This document shows, piece after piece, positions 55,601 to 64,000 of a DNA stretch of 64,000 nucleotides. The notes under the pieces are model-generated. The model made no database searches, had not been told where the DNA came from, and saw only the letters and a program-made list of their open reading frames with translations. The position numbers and the translations under genes were made by a program. The DNA comes from Xiphias gladius (taxonomy: Eukaryota > Chordata > Actinopteri > Istiophoriformes > Xiphiidae): contig NC_053407.1 in NCBI RefSeq assembly GCF_016859285.1, positions 24,857,857 to 24,921,856 of the forward strand, in the 5' to 3' direction. Each line of letters starts with the position of its first letter. Position 1 is the stretch's first letter.

Positions 55601-56641
55601 TTTAAAATATATTCTCACCCATGGGACGCTTTGGCCTTGTGGTAGCGCAACTTTACTCAAGATGTGTTTTTGTCTTTGCCGTACTCGATCTTCACACAAC
55701 CTCTGCAAACTATATGTTGTTTGAAAGCTCTAAGTGTCCTGTCTCTGTTTTACTTTGTAGCGGATTATCACACACAACAGATAAGTTGCTCCTTACCTTT
55801 TTTGGTTGTTTGTGAGGGGAGACACACGTCCAAGTGCTTAAAAACTCCATACCATTTTCACCGCAAGATTCAGCCAACAAAATGCCCCCAAGCTTTAGTC
55901 CAGCAAATGTGTTGTCATGGAGGAAAAGCCTCCAAAACCTTGAATAGTTTTATTTGTGATTGCTTGATTGATTGAGACCAGGGTTGTGACTTCAGTCAAA
56001 ACAGTTGAAGAACAGTAACCTTTTATATTTTCAGGCTAGTGTCCAAAAATGGGTTTGTCAGGTAACGGTTCAACTCTGGACAAGCCAGGCTGGCTGTTTC
56101 CCCCTGCTTCCAGTCTTTATGCAGAGCAAAGCTAACGGCCTCCTAGCTCCAGCTCCTCTTAACACACAGCAATTACATTGGTGTGTCAGTCTTCTCATTT
56201 CACTCTTTGGGCGAAAAAAGCTAATAAGTGGTGTTCCCGAAACTATTTCTTAAACAGACTAGTACAGGCCTGTAAGTCAGTATTAAGTAATAGTGCAGGA
56301 CCCATAGCTGATACTTTAGTGGCACAAATTTGCAATTAAACAAATAACCACAACCTATTGCAGTCAGTAAACCAGGGACTTTCAGGGCCCAGTTGCCAAT
56401 CCAGATTGAGTATCTAAACAAATGGTTAGTCGTGCATGTATCAGACACTGGTTTTAATGTTCATGTAATCCCAGTAGAACCACTTAACACTCTGCTTGTT
56501 CCCTCCCCAGTGTCCATCATCAAGACGTTCCACTACATGGGCTTTGAGATGGTGAAGCCGGGCAACCCCATGGTACCGGCCCGGCCTGATCTGGCCTTCA
56601 TGGTTTACTCTATGGACAACAGCAGCTCAGATGAGGAGTGA
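43622..56641 (+). CDS. oaz2: Ornithine decarboxylase antizyme 2 (needs +1 frameshift)
   Basis: Antizyme binds ornithine decarboxylase, blocks its dimerisation, sends it to the 26S proteasome without ubiquitin, and limits polyamine uptake. ORF1 is 43622-43641 joined to 51270-51339, giving 29 residues that end in GPLWCS before TGA, exactly the ending of human OAZ2 ORF1. After a +1 slip, ORF2 runs 51338-51418, 53709-53881, 54901-54986 and 56511-56641. It starts DAPHPQLKIPGGRG, carries LLEFAEEKLKVNYVF and ends KPGNPMVPARPDLAFMVY...SSDEE. The total is 185 residues against about 189 in human. The OAZ2 rather than OAZ1 choice rests on the short MLNTEES start, GPLWCS and the DEKLTVTQ segment after exon 2. 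All junctions are GT-AG, and intron 1 is 7.6 kb. The start ATG has A at -3. Confidence 0.95.
44174..44495 (+). repeat. hAT-like MITE copy 1 in oaz2 intron 1
   Basis: Starts near 'ggcctgcaactctgcacaagattattttcatta' and ends 'atcgactaatcgtt'. Inside are 'ttgtctataaaacgtcagaaaatgg', 'aaagcccaaggtaatg' and 'tgtctgaccaac'. Confidence 0.7.
44593..44943 (+). repeat. hAT-like MITE copy 2 in oaz2 intron 1 (nearly complete)
   Basis: Left end 'agggctgcaactaacgattattttc' and right end 'taaccgttgcagctct' are inverted copies of one another. This is the best-preserved member of the family in the window. Its interior shows 'cacagcccaagttgacg', 'tttttgtctgaccaatag' and 'ttcacatttgagaagctg'. Confidence 0.75.
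44975..45052 (-). repeat. Terminal fragment of the same MITE, reverse orientation
   Basis: 'gaacgattaatcgaaaaaaataatca' to 'tgaaaataatgtttagttgcagccctac' is the reverse complement of the family's left end. Confidence 0.7.
45053..48405. other. oaz2: oaz2 intron 1, no recognisable gene
   Basis: AT-rich intronic sequence. It holds a 24-base T run (46059-46082) and a short 'ATATCTCAACA' repeat copy (46705-46785). No nested gene or small RNA could be supported. Confidence 0.5.
46705..46785 (+). repeat. Short fragment of the 'ATATCTCAACA' repeat
   Basis: 'tcgttccaccacttaggtccagac' followed by 'cgaaatatctcaacaactggtggatggg' and 'ttgccatgcaataa' matches the start of the family seen at 29385 and 38385. 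Confidence 0.65.
48410..48960 (+). repeat. 'ACTTTTACT' repeat interrupted by the MITE at 48534-48906
   Basis: Left part 'aaattttgctgataatacttgtg' to 'ctattgtggtattgctacttt'. Right part 'gctacttctacttgagtaaaggatctacatactctatccaccactg'. Joined, they restore the family's 3' end. Confidence 0.75.
48534..48906 (+). mobile_element. hAT-like MITE copy 3, nested, with target duplication
   Basis: Left end 'tagggttgcaattaatgatt' and right end 'gaccaattgttgcaactct' are inverted copies. The host sequence GCTACTTTT (48525-48533) is repeated as GCTACTTCT (48907-48915), a one-mismatch target site duplication of 8-9 bp that fits hAT-type insertion. Confidence 0.8.
48961..50642. other. oaz2: oaz2 intron 1, unassigned
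   Basis: A 130-codon ORF (49177-49569, + strand) is the longest open stretch here, but it has no recognisable domain and no convincing splice-site framing. Confidence 0.45.
50643..50775 (+). repeat. tRNA-like SINE copy in oaz2 intron 1
   Basis: 'gaggtggctgtggctcagg' (A-box like) and GGCAGTTCAATCCCC (50695-50709, B-box like), then 'gaagtgtccttcggcaagat'. It is the second copy of the element at 26059-26250 and is 3'-truncated before the 'tataaatgca' tail. Confidence 0.7.
51331..51392 (+). promoter_or_regulatory. oaz2: Programmed +1 frameshift site and H-type pseudoknot of oaz2
   Basis: The slip site is TGC TCC TGA T, with TGA at 51337-51339. Directly 3' is a two-stem pseudoknot. Stem 1 pairs CCCTC (51343-51347) and CCCA (51349-51352) with TGGG (51370-51373) and GAGGG (51375-51379), leaving one A-C mismatch. 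Stem 2 pairs GATCCC in the loop (51361-51366) with GGGATC downstream (51387-51392), six perfect pairs. In vertebrate antizymes this arrangement stimulates +1 frameshifting, which rises with polyamine level and closes a feedback loop. Confidence 0.93.
52961..53048 (+). repeat. 88-bp direct repeat, copy A (oaz2 intron 2)
   Basis: Begins ctaataaggggtgttcccga and ends in agtgcaggacccatagc. It matches copy B at 56221-56308 at 87 of 88 positions; the sequences diverge at once on both sides. Confidence 0.95.
53158..53190. repeat. (ATT)n microsatellite with T run
   Basis: About seven ATT units followed by eleven T residues, in oaz2 intron 2. Confidence 0.85.
55325..55510 (-). repeat. LINE-tail fragment (Rex1/Babar-like) in oaz2 intron 4
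   Basis: 'attcaactttattgtccca' followed by 'aagggaaatttgtcttgcag' is the typical reverse-oriented 3' tail of this fish LINE group. No coding part is present. Confidence 0.5.
56221..56308 (+). repeat. 88-bp direct repeat, copy B (oaz2 intron 4)
   Basis: Same as copy A apart from T instead of G at the ninth position. It lies about 200 bp before exon 5. Confidence 0.95.
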
Positions 56642-57256
56642 CTGCTACATAATCTCTTGACACCTCCCTCATACAGCCTCCACCGCCACCACCACCACCA
56701 AAAAAAACCAAAAAAAACCAAACCCACGCCCTCTACCCTTTTCTCGCTCGAGCAGTTGAAACCACCTCGACTCTTGCTCTGACACAAACCCGTTCTCCCC
56801 CTCTGAAAACCTTCATCACTGACTGGGAGGTGTCACCCTTTGTTTTACAGACTTGTGATTTAAGAGGGTGTCTGGGAGTGGTAGGATTTCCATGCAATGC
56901 AGTCACCACCCCCAAGCATAACTGCAGATTGCAGAAACAGGGAACGGTGAAGGCTGAACTGAGTCGTCACATGTGTTCTGGGATTTGGGCTTTCTTTCCT
57001 TCTTTTTTTTTTTTTTTCTTCCTGCTTGGTGGTTCATCTCTTGGTCACATTATTTGTTTGTGCTGCATCAGCAGGACAAACAACTGTTAGACATTCAGGG
57101 GAAGGTGGTGTTTTACATTAAAATTCAGCATATCTCTCGTCTGACAGCTTCTACCTTTTTATAAGAAAAGAGACTTTGGTTTGTCTTTGTGTGATCTATA
57201 CCTTGCAAGCTGTGCTGGTAGGGGTAAAAAGAGGGAATTATGGGTTTGGTATAGTT

Positions 57257-57262
57257 AATAAA
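57257..57262 (+). terminator. oaz2: Proximal oaz2 poly(A) signal AATAAA
   Basis: Canonical hexamer 616 nt after the stop, in GTTAATAAAATG. It could give a short 3' UTR form. Confidence 0.4.
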
Positions 57263-57498
57263 ATGTTGTTTTGCTCTATAATCTAGATGGGTGAAAGCCT
57301 GATATGTTACATTTAACATTAAAGCACATGTAAACATTTCTTCACATTTCTTCCTGAAATATGTCAAGACATCATTCCAGCACATGTCGCTCACTTATTT
57401 TTTTTTTTTTTCTTTCTTTTCCATCTGTCCAAAACCATCTCGCCACATATGTGGAAATACGCTGTGAGTTTCTCCACGTGTCAAAGCTAAGACACTGT

Positions 57499-57560
57499 GT
57501 GTCTGTGTCTGTGTCCGTGCGTGCGTGCGTGTGTGTGCGTGCGTGCGTGTGTGTGTGTCG
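57499..57560. repeat. oaz2: (GT/GC)n microsatellite in oaz2 3' UTR
   Basis: Mixed GTGTCTGTGTCTGTGTCC and GTGCGTGC units, then GTGTGTGTGTG. Confidence 0.85.
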
Positions 57561-59175
57561 AAAGTTGCAACAGGGGTAACGCCTTCTCTCCTGCTATAAC
57601 TCCAGTGTGAGTTATTGACGTTCTGGAGAGGTGGATGGCCTCGCTGTTGTTTCACTTTGTGCATCACAAACAGAAACAAACACTTGCGGGTTTATTTTTT
57701 TCAGAGATAATAAGCTGAATAATTGTTGTGTGAGATGGTCCGGTTTAAAGCGCCACTTACTGTTATTTTCCATTAAAATTTACACATAATGTTTAAATCT
57801 AGTGACGCTGTAGCCCTGGTTTGTGGCTCTCGTGTATTGCCTCTACATTCAAGTCACAGAGCTAAGCATCTGTTTTGAAGGATAATGACCCATTGTTTTT
57901 TTTTGTTTTGTTTTTTTTTCCATTGTAAATTGCAGCTAAATTTCTAATCCAGGGTGGTCAGAATTTACATTGTGTGCTATGTAAAACACAAGAAATATTC
58001 ATGTTATTTTGTATCAATATATCAAATACAAGGGAAAATCAATATAGACACATGTAACTGATAATATAACTTTTTTAATTTCATTTCATGTAGTACACAT
58101 TGAGTACGGACATTATGTCATTTCTGGTTAACATCTCTGGAACAGTGGCGCAACTTGGAAACTTGGTTAAAAATCCGGTTTATCGTGCAGCAGACAATTT
58201 TCCAACCAGATAGTTCTGGAAAAAAAATTCAGAAGAGAGTTAAGTTTTATTAAACCACCTTCTGGGATTTCCAAAGGACACTGAGTATTTATTTTTCGGG
58301 AAAATGGATGTTTATCGCTGTGACTTGAATTTAACGGAAAAATACACGAGGCACAAACTGGGGCTGGTTCAGCTTCATTCAGCCCCGTAGAGTCAGTCAG
58401 TAGTACTATCCTGCACCGGTGGAAAGCTCGATTGAAACGGGGCTTTTTGTGCCTAAAAGAGGAGAGTGCAATGTTCATATTTTTTACTCTTGAGTCTTAT
58501 CGAGGAATGTGTTTGTTTTTTTTGGTTTTTTTTCTTTCTTTCTCCTTCAGACCCATGCTATGTCAGGAAATGAGCTCATCGTAGGGTACAACCAGAGCAC
58601 TTCAGGTGATTAACGTACTATATGCAATTAGAGTAAAAACGCAGGAGGGATCCTGCACAGGGTTTTGTTTTTTTGTTGTTTTTTTTTTTTAATAGTACTC
58701 TGCACAAAACGCCAAAGAATCCATTCTGTGTCTGCTGTCGATTTAAACCCTCTTGCTTTTAAAATTCAGCTAATTTAAACCTACTGTGGTATGTAAAGCA
58801 ATATTAACCTACATTCCCCATGCCAGCCATACTTCACACCTCAGAGAAACATGATGGTAGTCTGTTCCTGTTGGGGTTGGGATGGGGTGGGGGGGCCTTT
58901 TTTTTTTTTTTTTCTTCTCTCTCTCTCTCTCCTTCCTCTGCATGTGTTCCGATCATACGAGTCTTCATTGCTACTGATTGAGCCCTGACTATAAGCTGTT
59001 AGGAAATGTCAATATTTGAATTCTCTCAGAGGTATATTTTTATGTATGTATATTTCTCAAATGTTTATTGTGATAGTTTAGGGACTTGTTTTTAGTTTTC
59101 AGTGATTAGTTAGCAGCCATTCGATGACAATCCACACTTGTATACTCCGGAAATTTTTGTCTTGGGGGGGAAAAT

Positions 59176-59181
59176 AATAAA
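59176..59181 (+). terminator. oaz2: Distal oaz2 poly(A) signal AATAAA
   Basis: Canonical hexamer 2.5 kb after the stop, followed by a T/TG-rich region (59196-59232). It is the better candidate for the main end if the 3' UTR is long, as in other OAZ2 genes. Confidence 0.55.
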
Positions 59182-61535
59182 AGTTGACTAAATGGGTGTT
59201 TTTCTGTTTGTTTCTCTCTTTGTTTTCTCTTGCAAGGCTAACGGTTTAGCTTTAGAGTATGTCACATGTTTAACTGCTCTAAGGCTTACAGTAGTTGAAG
59301 TACAGACTCTGGTGTTTTTGACAAGCAAGCAAGCAGAGGGGAAAAACAGAAAACTGAGAAAACCAAACTGAAGGCATTAAAATAACTACAGTTATAAAAG
59401 TAGAACACCATGGCAACTGAACTAAGGCTGATATAAAATAAAACGGGGTAGAGCAGCGATGACGAGGTCGATTTTGAGGAAATGAAAGTTGTTTTATTTT
59501 TTTTCCTTCTCATGAATACTATATTTGAGAAAGCTGTGTCAGCCAATCGCTGACTCAGGCGCTAATCTCCCAACAGCTCAGCTCACACCACATTACACCT
59601 CACTGCTGGCCCCGCGCCAAGGACTGCAACAACCTCCCTAGTCAGTTGATCTAGAGATCTATTTTCAGCGCCTGGGCCAGGATGGACTCAGCCGTGCTAT
59701 ATCGGCCTCTCTAATAGAGCGGCAACCTGTTTTTTAACCTAATTGTCTCCTCCTGAAGGAGAAAAGCCATTCAGCCCGTGTTTAGAGTTTTAATCCGCGG
59801 TGGCCCACGCAACTAAACAGAAAACACCAACAGCATTTCACAAAACACATCACGAAAAAAAACCACAATGGCATTTTAGGAAATTCATCAACAAAGCAGA
59901 GAACACAACTTTGCAGAATACACAACATTCGCGAAAACAAATTGAAGATGCTCCGTGGAGTTTTCTTGCACACAAACAAAAAATATGTCAATCTGTTTCT
60001 AACCAAATTGCTCTATGTATGTCCGTGATGTCTTAACAAATGATTTGGATGCATTTCCATCCAAATACGTTTGCAAAGCCAATTTTTAATATTTTAAATC
60101 CTATGTTGTTTTACACACACTGCTGGAAATTTTGCTTTCCACCGCCACCAACTGTGGCTCATCAGAATAGTGCGAGACCAGCAGCAAGAACGTGCATCCC
60201 ATCACCAGCGTACATGTGCACAAAACAAACAGAAGGACCCACTCAGTGAAACCGCTTCTCCGCAGGGTGACTTTAACAAATCAGAAGATAGAATAACAAA
60301 ACTGTTTGGTTCTTTCTGTTGTATTTTCTGTGTAGTTATTTTCTGATCATTTAGTTTGTTGTTTCATTGTGTTATCTGAAATGCTGTAGTGTAATGTTGG
60401 ATTTTCTGTTTTGTTTTCTGAAATGTCATGTTTTCTGCTTTGTTGTTGTGTTTTGCTTAGTTGTTTTTCTGAAAGGTTTTTCTAAAACATTGTCTTTTTT
60501 TTTTTAATGTGTTTTGTACGGTGGCTCAACGCACTGCAACTTAAGAAAACACATGCAGATAGACAAAATACAAACAAATTAAGAAAAGATCTTCATCAAT
60601 TTGACAACACATGCACTGCAAATACACTCAACACAACCAAATACAGAAACACGCTGCAATTAGCACGATAACAACAAAGGAAGTGTTTCAAGGGGACACA
60701 AAAAAGTGATGAACCCGGCTGGGACGCTGTTGTTGTTGCTTGTTGTTTTCCAACACCACTGACAAGTAGCCGATTTCAATAACTTAAAAAAGTCCCAAAG
60801 AACTGAGAAAAAAAAAAAACGCGTGCTAGCTTGAGGGCTAGTCCCAAGCCGAGGAACCAATACAGCTAAACGCTTGATCACCCTTTGACCTTAACCTGGA
60901 CTCTGGAGCAACTGAAAGGCCTAAGCCAGATCTAGGAGGCCTTCCGAGGCAGTAAGATGTTAGAAGTTCACTGATGTACACTGGCGCCTGATGCTAAAAA
61001 TTCTCACTCAGAAAATGTGTCTCTGGGCTGCTGTAAATTAAATTAATCTATATATCCGAGGTGTCCCCTGCTGCTTGGGGCCTCGTATAAGTACTCCTGC
61101 TCTTCCCCCATCGAAAATCTACAGTCACGCACTCAAACTGTGTCACTAATCCCCTGGACTAAAAGACAAGAGGCAGATAGTCCCCTCCTGGCCTTAATCT
61201 TATGCTGACTTTACATAAACTCACCTCAGATTGAGGCTGAGAAGCGGTTACCACATCAGTTGCGCTCTCAGTATGGCATTTCTCAGAAACTGCCTATTTA
61301 TGGCCTCACATCTCATTTTCCTGCATCCGGTTAGTAGAGTTAAAATCAGGCAACAACAGCTAATCCCCTCTGAAGAGAACACCATCCATCTGCTGAGCTT
61401 CATCAGCGGATGGAGATGTTCATATTTTTCTTTTTTTTTTAATGGGCACTTTTAGGACTTCTTGTCCATGTTGACTTAAAAGTTGACTCTTAAATTCATC
61501 CTTGTCCTCTGAAACAACAGTAAACATAAGTAACT
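59182..61535. other. Intergenic sequence between oaz2 and psma4
   Basis: No supported exon. 59560-59790 is less AT-rich and contains short inverted words; it could be regulatory, but I cannot show it. 59797-60530 and 60523-60680 are runs of 'aaaacacaacaa' words that begin twice with GGTGGCYCA, and they look like two units of one dispersed repeat. Confidence 0.45.
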
Positions 61536-61539
61536 CACC

Positions 61540-61840
61540 ACAAGGTCCATTTAGCAGCTGTTCCGGAGCTTCAAACTTTTAAACCAACCTGGGCAAGAAG
61601 TCCTTTCAGAGCTCCGAAAATGGAAATTTAAAGCTACCAAAAGAACCTTTTGGTGAAACAGCAGTTGTGTCATCTGTAAGGCCACTTTTAGGTAAAAACA
61701 ATTAATCACAAAAAGTGTCCATTTAGTGGCTGCTCTGGAGCTTTCGTTCATGGAGATTTGATCATCTGCAATGGCCAAATCCAGATTATGTGCTATGGCT
61801 GAAAGCTCCAGAACAGCTACTAAATGGACCTTGAGGTGAG
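61540..61840. repeat. Inverted-repeat element
   Basis: AAGGTCCATTTAGCAGCTGT (61543) is mirrored by ACAGCTACTAAATGGACCTT (about 61813-61832), with extra copies of the 'ccatttagyrgctgytc.ggagctt' word at 61719. This gives a hairpin-capable, MITE-like unit of about 300 bp. Confidence 0.65.
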
Positions 61841-61859
61841 GTTGCAGTTACAGAGCAAC

Positions 61860-62120
61860 ATGACCATTCATTTGGAGACGTGTGTGTGTCCACTCGGTGA
61901 ATCTAAGTCCAATATTCACTCTCTTTTAGCTCTGTTTTTGGTCTCCACCAGCTCCTGAGGGAATTATCTGGCTCTTTAGCTGCTAAATGCTCCACTGTGC
62001 TCACCAGCTACTTGCTCACTGGGTCTGACGCTATGAGAGCGGTGAGAGTGAACAGCAACACAGCAACAGTTGTGGGTCGGACAACTGAATATGAAACTCG
62101 CTATAAAGCTTCGTAGAACT
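61860..62120 (+). repeat. Dispersed repeat ('tttttggtctccaccagctcc' family)
   Basis: Shares 'agtccaatattcactctcttttagctctgtttttggtctccaccagctcctg' in blocks with 63925-64000, and in reverse complement with 23585-23800. Confidence 0.65.
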
Positions 62121-62862
62121 GAGGGGAGCTGCAGATTCAGGTGACAATCTTTTGTAGGTTCATCACTATGAGTGATGCCTTCCGCATTGTCTTCACACTG
62201 TCAGTTGACAGCGAACTGAAACAATTTGATTGTAGCTCCTTTCGATTAATGTTATTGCCACATAATGACCAAAAAGCGCACTGATTATTATTGGCATCAA
62301 GGCCCTCGCGACGATCTCTCTTCTGATCCACACTCAGCTGAACCGAGAAAAAAAAACACTTGCGGCAAAGTTCAATTTAAAGATAAACTTCCTGTTTGAC
62401 AGTAAGCACTAGAAAACCCCCAGCACCCCCGCTTAAACATGAACATATGAATCATTGTGTAATCATGGTTTCCTATTTCCTAAGAGTTTAAAGTATGCAT
62501 TATAAAATTCATGCAGAATACATTATGACCATCTGCTCTGTCCTAGAACACACACTTAGCTCTAATCCCACATTGATTTCAGCTGTAAATCTATAAAGCA
62601 GCAGTGGGAGTGATATTTCATTGAGATTCTCTTTAACTACTCAGCTTTGTTTACAAGTTTATAGTTTAGTTTATCACTTAACTTTGAGATAGCTGTAGAT
62701 TGGAAATAAATGAATAATATTAGTTGTGATAGTGAATAAAGTGGAGAATTTTAACCTTTTTATGGCCAAAAACTACAACATAGCACAAGTGACAGGTAGT
62801 TAATGTGTAACTGATAAAACAACAAAATATGAAAAAAAAAAAAAAAAACACCAAGTCAATTA

Positions 62863-62868
62863 TTTATT
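62863..62868 (-). terminator. psma4: psma4 poly(A) signal (AATAAA on the minus strand)
   Basis: TTTATT on the + strand, 115 nt beyond the psma4 stop codon on the minus strand. The transcripts of oaz2 and psma4 converge here without overlapping, if the distal oaz2 signal is used. Confidence 0.65.
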
Positions 62869-62982
62869 ATTCTGATTAATTTTAATCAACAACACATGCA
62901 AACATACCTGACAACTCAATCTTTACAGACACAAGCTCACATTCGCTCTCGCACGCAAAATTAAGAGTGTGGACAGGCGTCT

Positions 62983-63137
62983 CTACTTGTCCTTCTCTTT
63001 CTGCTCCTTCTCTTTCTTGTCTTTCTCGGCTTTGGCCTCCTCTGCCTCGTGCTTCTTGATCAGCTCCTCCACTTCCTTCAGCTTCAGCACCTTGATGCAG
63101 GTCTTGCCGTTCTCGCGGGTCAGGGTGGCGATCTCCA
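62983..63137 (-). CDS. psma4: Proteasome subunit alpha type-4, last coding exon (partial gene)
   Basis: PSMA4 is one of the seven alpha subunits of the 20S proteasome core. The exon encodes (V)[12 protein letters not shown] followed by a segment with [16 protein letters not shown], and it ends in the lysine/glutamate-rich tail [11 protein letters not shown] and TAG (stop at 62985-62983). This C-terminus is nearly identical in pattern to vertebrate PSMA4. The acceptor on the minus strand is TTTCAG|TGGAGATC, and the exon opens with the last two bases of a valine codon. All upstream exons lie beyond the right edge of the window. Confidence 0.95.
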
Positions 63138-64000
63138 CTGAAACAGCAAACACGCAGACTGTAAGGAATCCGTAGAATGGCCATTTGTAGCCAGGTTAAG
63201 ACCTAAAACCTAAAAACTAAGCTTTTATTGTGATATTAATTTTGCAGGGGATGATAATGTGTTACATGATTTTGTACACTTATTTTAATTTAGACCTTAA
63301 TTTGCTACATATACTATACATACTGTATATTTCTCAAGACTCTTGCCTGAGATATCTGACTTGGACTCGCACTAAATTTCACTCTCCATTGGGGAGAAAG
63401 ACTCGCCCACGAATCATGTATATTTAAGGCAAACAAATGAAACCACGTTGGTAAACAGTAGCTGGCCTTTATCTCATCCAAGTACCTTTAGTGCTAATGT
63501 TTGTGCTTGTGTTTCCCAACAATTGTCCATGAAGAATACGACCCACTTGGAAAGAAATCTCCCAATTTGCCAGAACTCCTCTAAATCTGACCTGCTGACA
63601 TAGAATGTAAAAAGCTCTACAGAGGCTAAAGGACAATGATAGCTTCCAATAATATTCCTGTTAGTTTATAATAGTTTCATTAAGGGGTCTTTGTTGGCTG
63701 GAAATGTTTTATTGATGCTGAAATGATACATGAACACTATTAAAGCAGCAGTATTTGATTTTGTCTTGCTTTTTAGGGGCAGGAGAACAAGCTGAAAACA
63801 CAACCCTGACATTTTATCACCTTAAAAAAAAGGTTGGTGTGGTGAACAAAGAGCTGCCTATTTACACCTCCAGCAGACACAGAGCATCATTACCATCCAT
63901 CTGGAGTCGTACTCCTGTCCATCTGACCAATGTCAGTCCAACATTTACTCTGCCTTTAGCTCCGTTTTTGGTCTCTCCCAACTCCTGGGAGAAATATCTG
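63138..64000 (-). other. psma4: Last intron of psma4 (partial)
   Basis: Begins upstream of the splice acceptor; no further psma4 exon appears before the window ends. The final 220 bp contain a copy of the repeat also seen at 61860-62120. Confidence 0.75.

Overview
This window is vertebrate nuclear DNA, most likely from a spiny-rayed (percomorph-type) teleost fish. The genes are split by GT-AG introns, the four recognisable proteins are close relatives of vertebrate ADPGK, PPIB, OAZ2 and PSMA4, and the rest is filled with interspersed repeats typical of fish genomes. These include Tc1-like transposon relics, hAT-like elements, a tRNA-like SINE family, a LINE endonuclease relic and several short non-autonomous families. 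I cannot name the species.

Layout: (1) 1-3100 holds no recognisable gene; it has a nested repeat (1049-1713) and a CpG-rich stretch (about 2200-2700). (2) adpgk, + strand: non-coding first exon ending at 3366, coding exons from 5382 to 9694, encoding a complete 498-residue ADP-dependent glucokinase. (3) ppib, + strand: 12958-17132, five coding exons, a complete 216-residue ER cyclophilin B. (4) 17414-43300 is a 26-kb repeat-rich intergenic region with no supported exon. (5) oaz2, + strand: 43622-56641, five coding exons. It encodes ornithine decarboxylase antizyme 2, which needs a programmed +1 ribosomal frameshift; the slip site and an H-type pseudoknot are both visible. (6) 59182-62860 is intergenic. 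(7) psma4, - strand: only the last coding exon (63137 to 62983) is inside the window, tail-to-tail with oaz2. In human, the counterparts of all four genes lie on the long arm of chromosome 15 but not next to one another, so the close packing here reflects local rearrangement or compaction.

The four genes do not form an operon-like system. They belong to glycolysis (adpgk), ER protein folding (ppib), polyamine homeostasis (oaz2) and proteasome structure (psma4). One functional link is real but probably coincidental in position: antizyme delivers ornithine decarboxylase to the 26S proteasome, whose core includes PSMA4.

I found no bacterial-style system, CRISPR array or clearly new protein family. 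The observations most worth following are in oaz2: an upstream ORF (43531-43596) whose predicted peptide resembles the N-terminus of the paralogue OAZ1, a CAA-repeat leader, the frameshift pseudoknot, and an 88-bp direct repeat (87/88 identical) flanking exons 3 and 4. Also notable are a GC-AG intron in adpgk and an ER-stress-element-like motif in the ppib promoter. No searches could be run. Family names for repeats and human comparisons rest on recognition from memory and are flagged by confidence.
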